Origin: Candidatus Wolbachia massiliensis
GTDB taxonomy: Bacteria; Pseudomonadota; Alphaproteobacteria; Rickettsiales; Anaplasmataceae
Length of the DNA stretch: 34,139 nucleotides
Assembly (NCBI RefSeq): GCF_014771645.1
Contig: NZ_CP061738.1
Span: forward strand, 173,270 to 207,408
Reading direction: 5' to 3'
Both the position numbers and the translations under genes were made by a program. The notes under the pieces are model-generated. The model was not told the DNA's origin. It searched no databases and saw only the letters and a program-made list of their open reading frames with translations. Numbering within the stretch: position 1 is the stretch's first letter; the number at the start of each line of letters is the position of its first letter. This document shows, piece after piece, positions 33,652 through 34,139 of this stretch.

Positions 33652-34139
33652 TTACAATAAACCACTGTCATAAAAACTAAAGTGGCTCTTCTGTGTTACG
33701 ATTATATGATCTATCAATTTCATCCCTACATTTTCACAGGTTGCAGCTAATGTAAGTGTGTTATCCTCATCCTCCTTTGATGGTTCTGTATCTCCACTTG
33801 GATGATTATGTGAAATTGCAATAGATGATGCATCGATCAGTAATCCCTGTTTGATTATTTCTCTCACATATAGAGGTACTCTGTCTATAGTTCCACAGTC
33901 TTGAATATACTCGTATATCAAATGACCACTTCGATCTAAGTATATTACTCGCAAGCTTTCCTTTCGTGACTGCCCTATTGCTGTTTTAAAGTATTTTAGT
34001 AGCTCTTCTCTGTTATCAAGAATCGACAGCTTTTTTAACTTACCTTTCAGTATCCTATCGAAAATCTCTTTCAGACAAAAGATACTTGCTATTGCTCCAT
34101 CATTCATTCCTGTAACATTTTTTAGCTCATGAAAGTCAG
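33652..34139 (-). CDS. radC: RadC family JAB/MPN protein (5' end beyond window)
   Basis: The C-terminal JAMM (JAB) domain is complete: AISHNHPSGDTEPSKED carries the His-x-His ... Asp metal-binding pattern. The open frame continues upstream of the ATG at 34107 to the window edge (DFHELKNVTGMNDGAIASIF), so the gene is cut by the edge and 34107 is not the start. RadC-like genes are frequent on phage and genomic islands and are a regular part of Wolbachia WO prophage-associated regions. Its biochemical role is not settled; the JAMM motif suggests a metalloprotease fold. Confidence 0.93.
   Translation of the reverse strand, partial: DFHELKNVTGMNDGAIASIFCLKEIFDRILKGKLKKLSILDNREELLKYFKTAIGQSRKESLRVIYLDRSGHLIYEYIQDCGTIDRVPLYVREIIKQGLLIDASSIAISHNHPSGDTEPSKEDEDNTLTLAATCENVGMKLIDHIIVTQKSHFSFYDSGLL

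Overview
This window is from a Wolbachia chromosome (Alphaproteobacteria, Rickettsiales), most likely an arthropod strain. The evidence is low GC, the str operon order rpsL-rpsG-fusA-tuf next to recO, ankyrin proteins scattered among housekeeping genes, short palindromic elements in and between genes, many insertion sequences, and a block of XRE regulators with RadC like that seen beside Wolbachia WO prophages. The strain cannot be named from sequence alone.

Layout. 1-3121 (minus) is the translation operon rpsL, rpsG, fusA and the start of tuf, with a well-formed sigma-70 promoter upstream of rpsL. 3430-4152 is recO. 4153-6032 is decayed DNA: a dispersed repeat carrying its own promoter, a broken PD-(D/E)XK/Rpn-type transposase gene, an ankyrin tail and a cluster of palindromes. 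6033-7676 encodes a repeat-rich protein of unknown function. 7769-9296 (minus) holds gshB, a lone HigA-like regulator and rpmG. 9459-16319 (plus) holds rne, dnaK, bolA, a metC-like gene and murE; murE has an in-frame palindromic element. 16309-17996 (minus) holds an ankyrin/coiled-coil/membrane protein and comF. 17997-18926 is repeats. 18927-20253 (minus) is dapF and a nitroreductase. 20364-21298 (plus) is bioY and a DUF1284 gene with an in-frame stop.

The core chromosome ends at about 21.8 kb in two insertion sequences. The first is an IS630-type element whose left 450 bp is present three times in exact tandem, with the transposase read through a -1 frameshift site. The second is an IS110-type element with a structured upstream region that is a candidate bridge RNA. 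Beyond them, 25.3-34.1 kb is accessory DNA resembling the host-interaction part of a WO prophage. It holds a 926-residue ankyrin-OTU protease, a decayed ankyrin gene, two duplicated pairs of XRE regulators, two divergent genes of unknown function, and radC running off the edge.

The most interesting part is this accessory block. The OTU protein and the 364-residue protein at 31579-32673 share a long module that I cannot assign to any named family, and the 364-residue gene lies between the two regulator pairs. Other strong signals are the three-copy dispersed repeat with a conserved 17-bp-spaced promoter (a possible small RNA family), the triplicated IS end, the frameshifted OTU C-terminus, and the nonsense codon in DUF1284.
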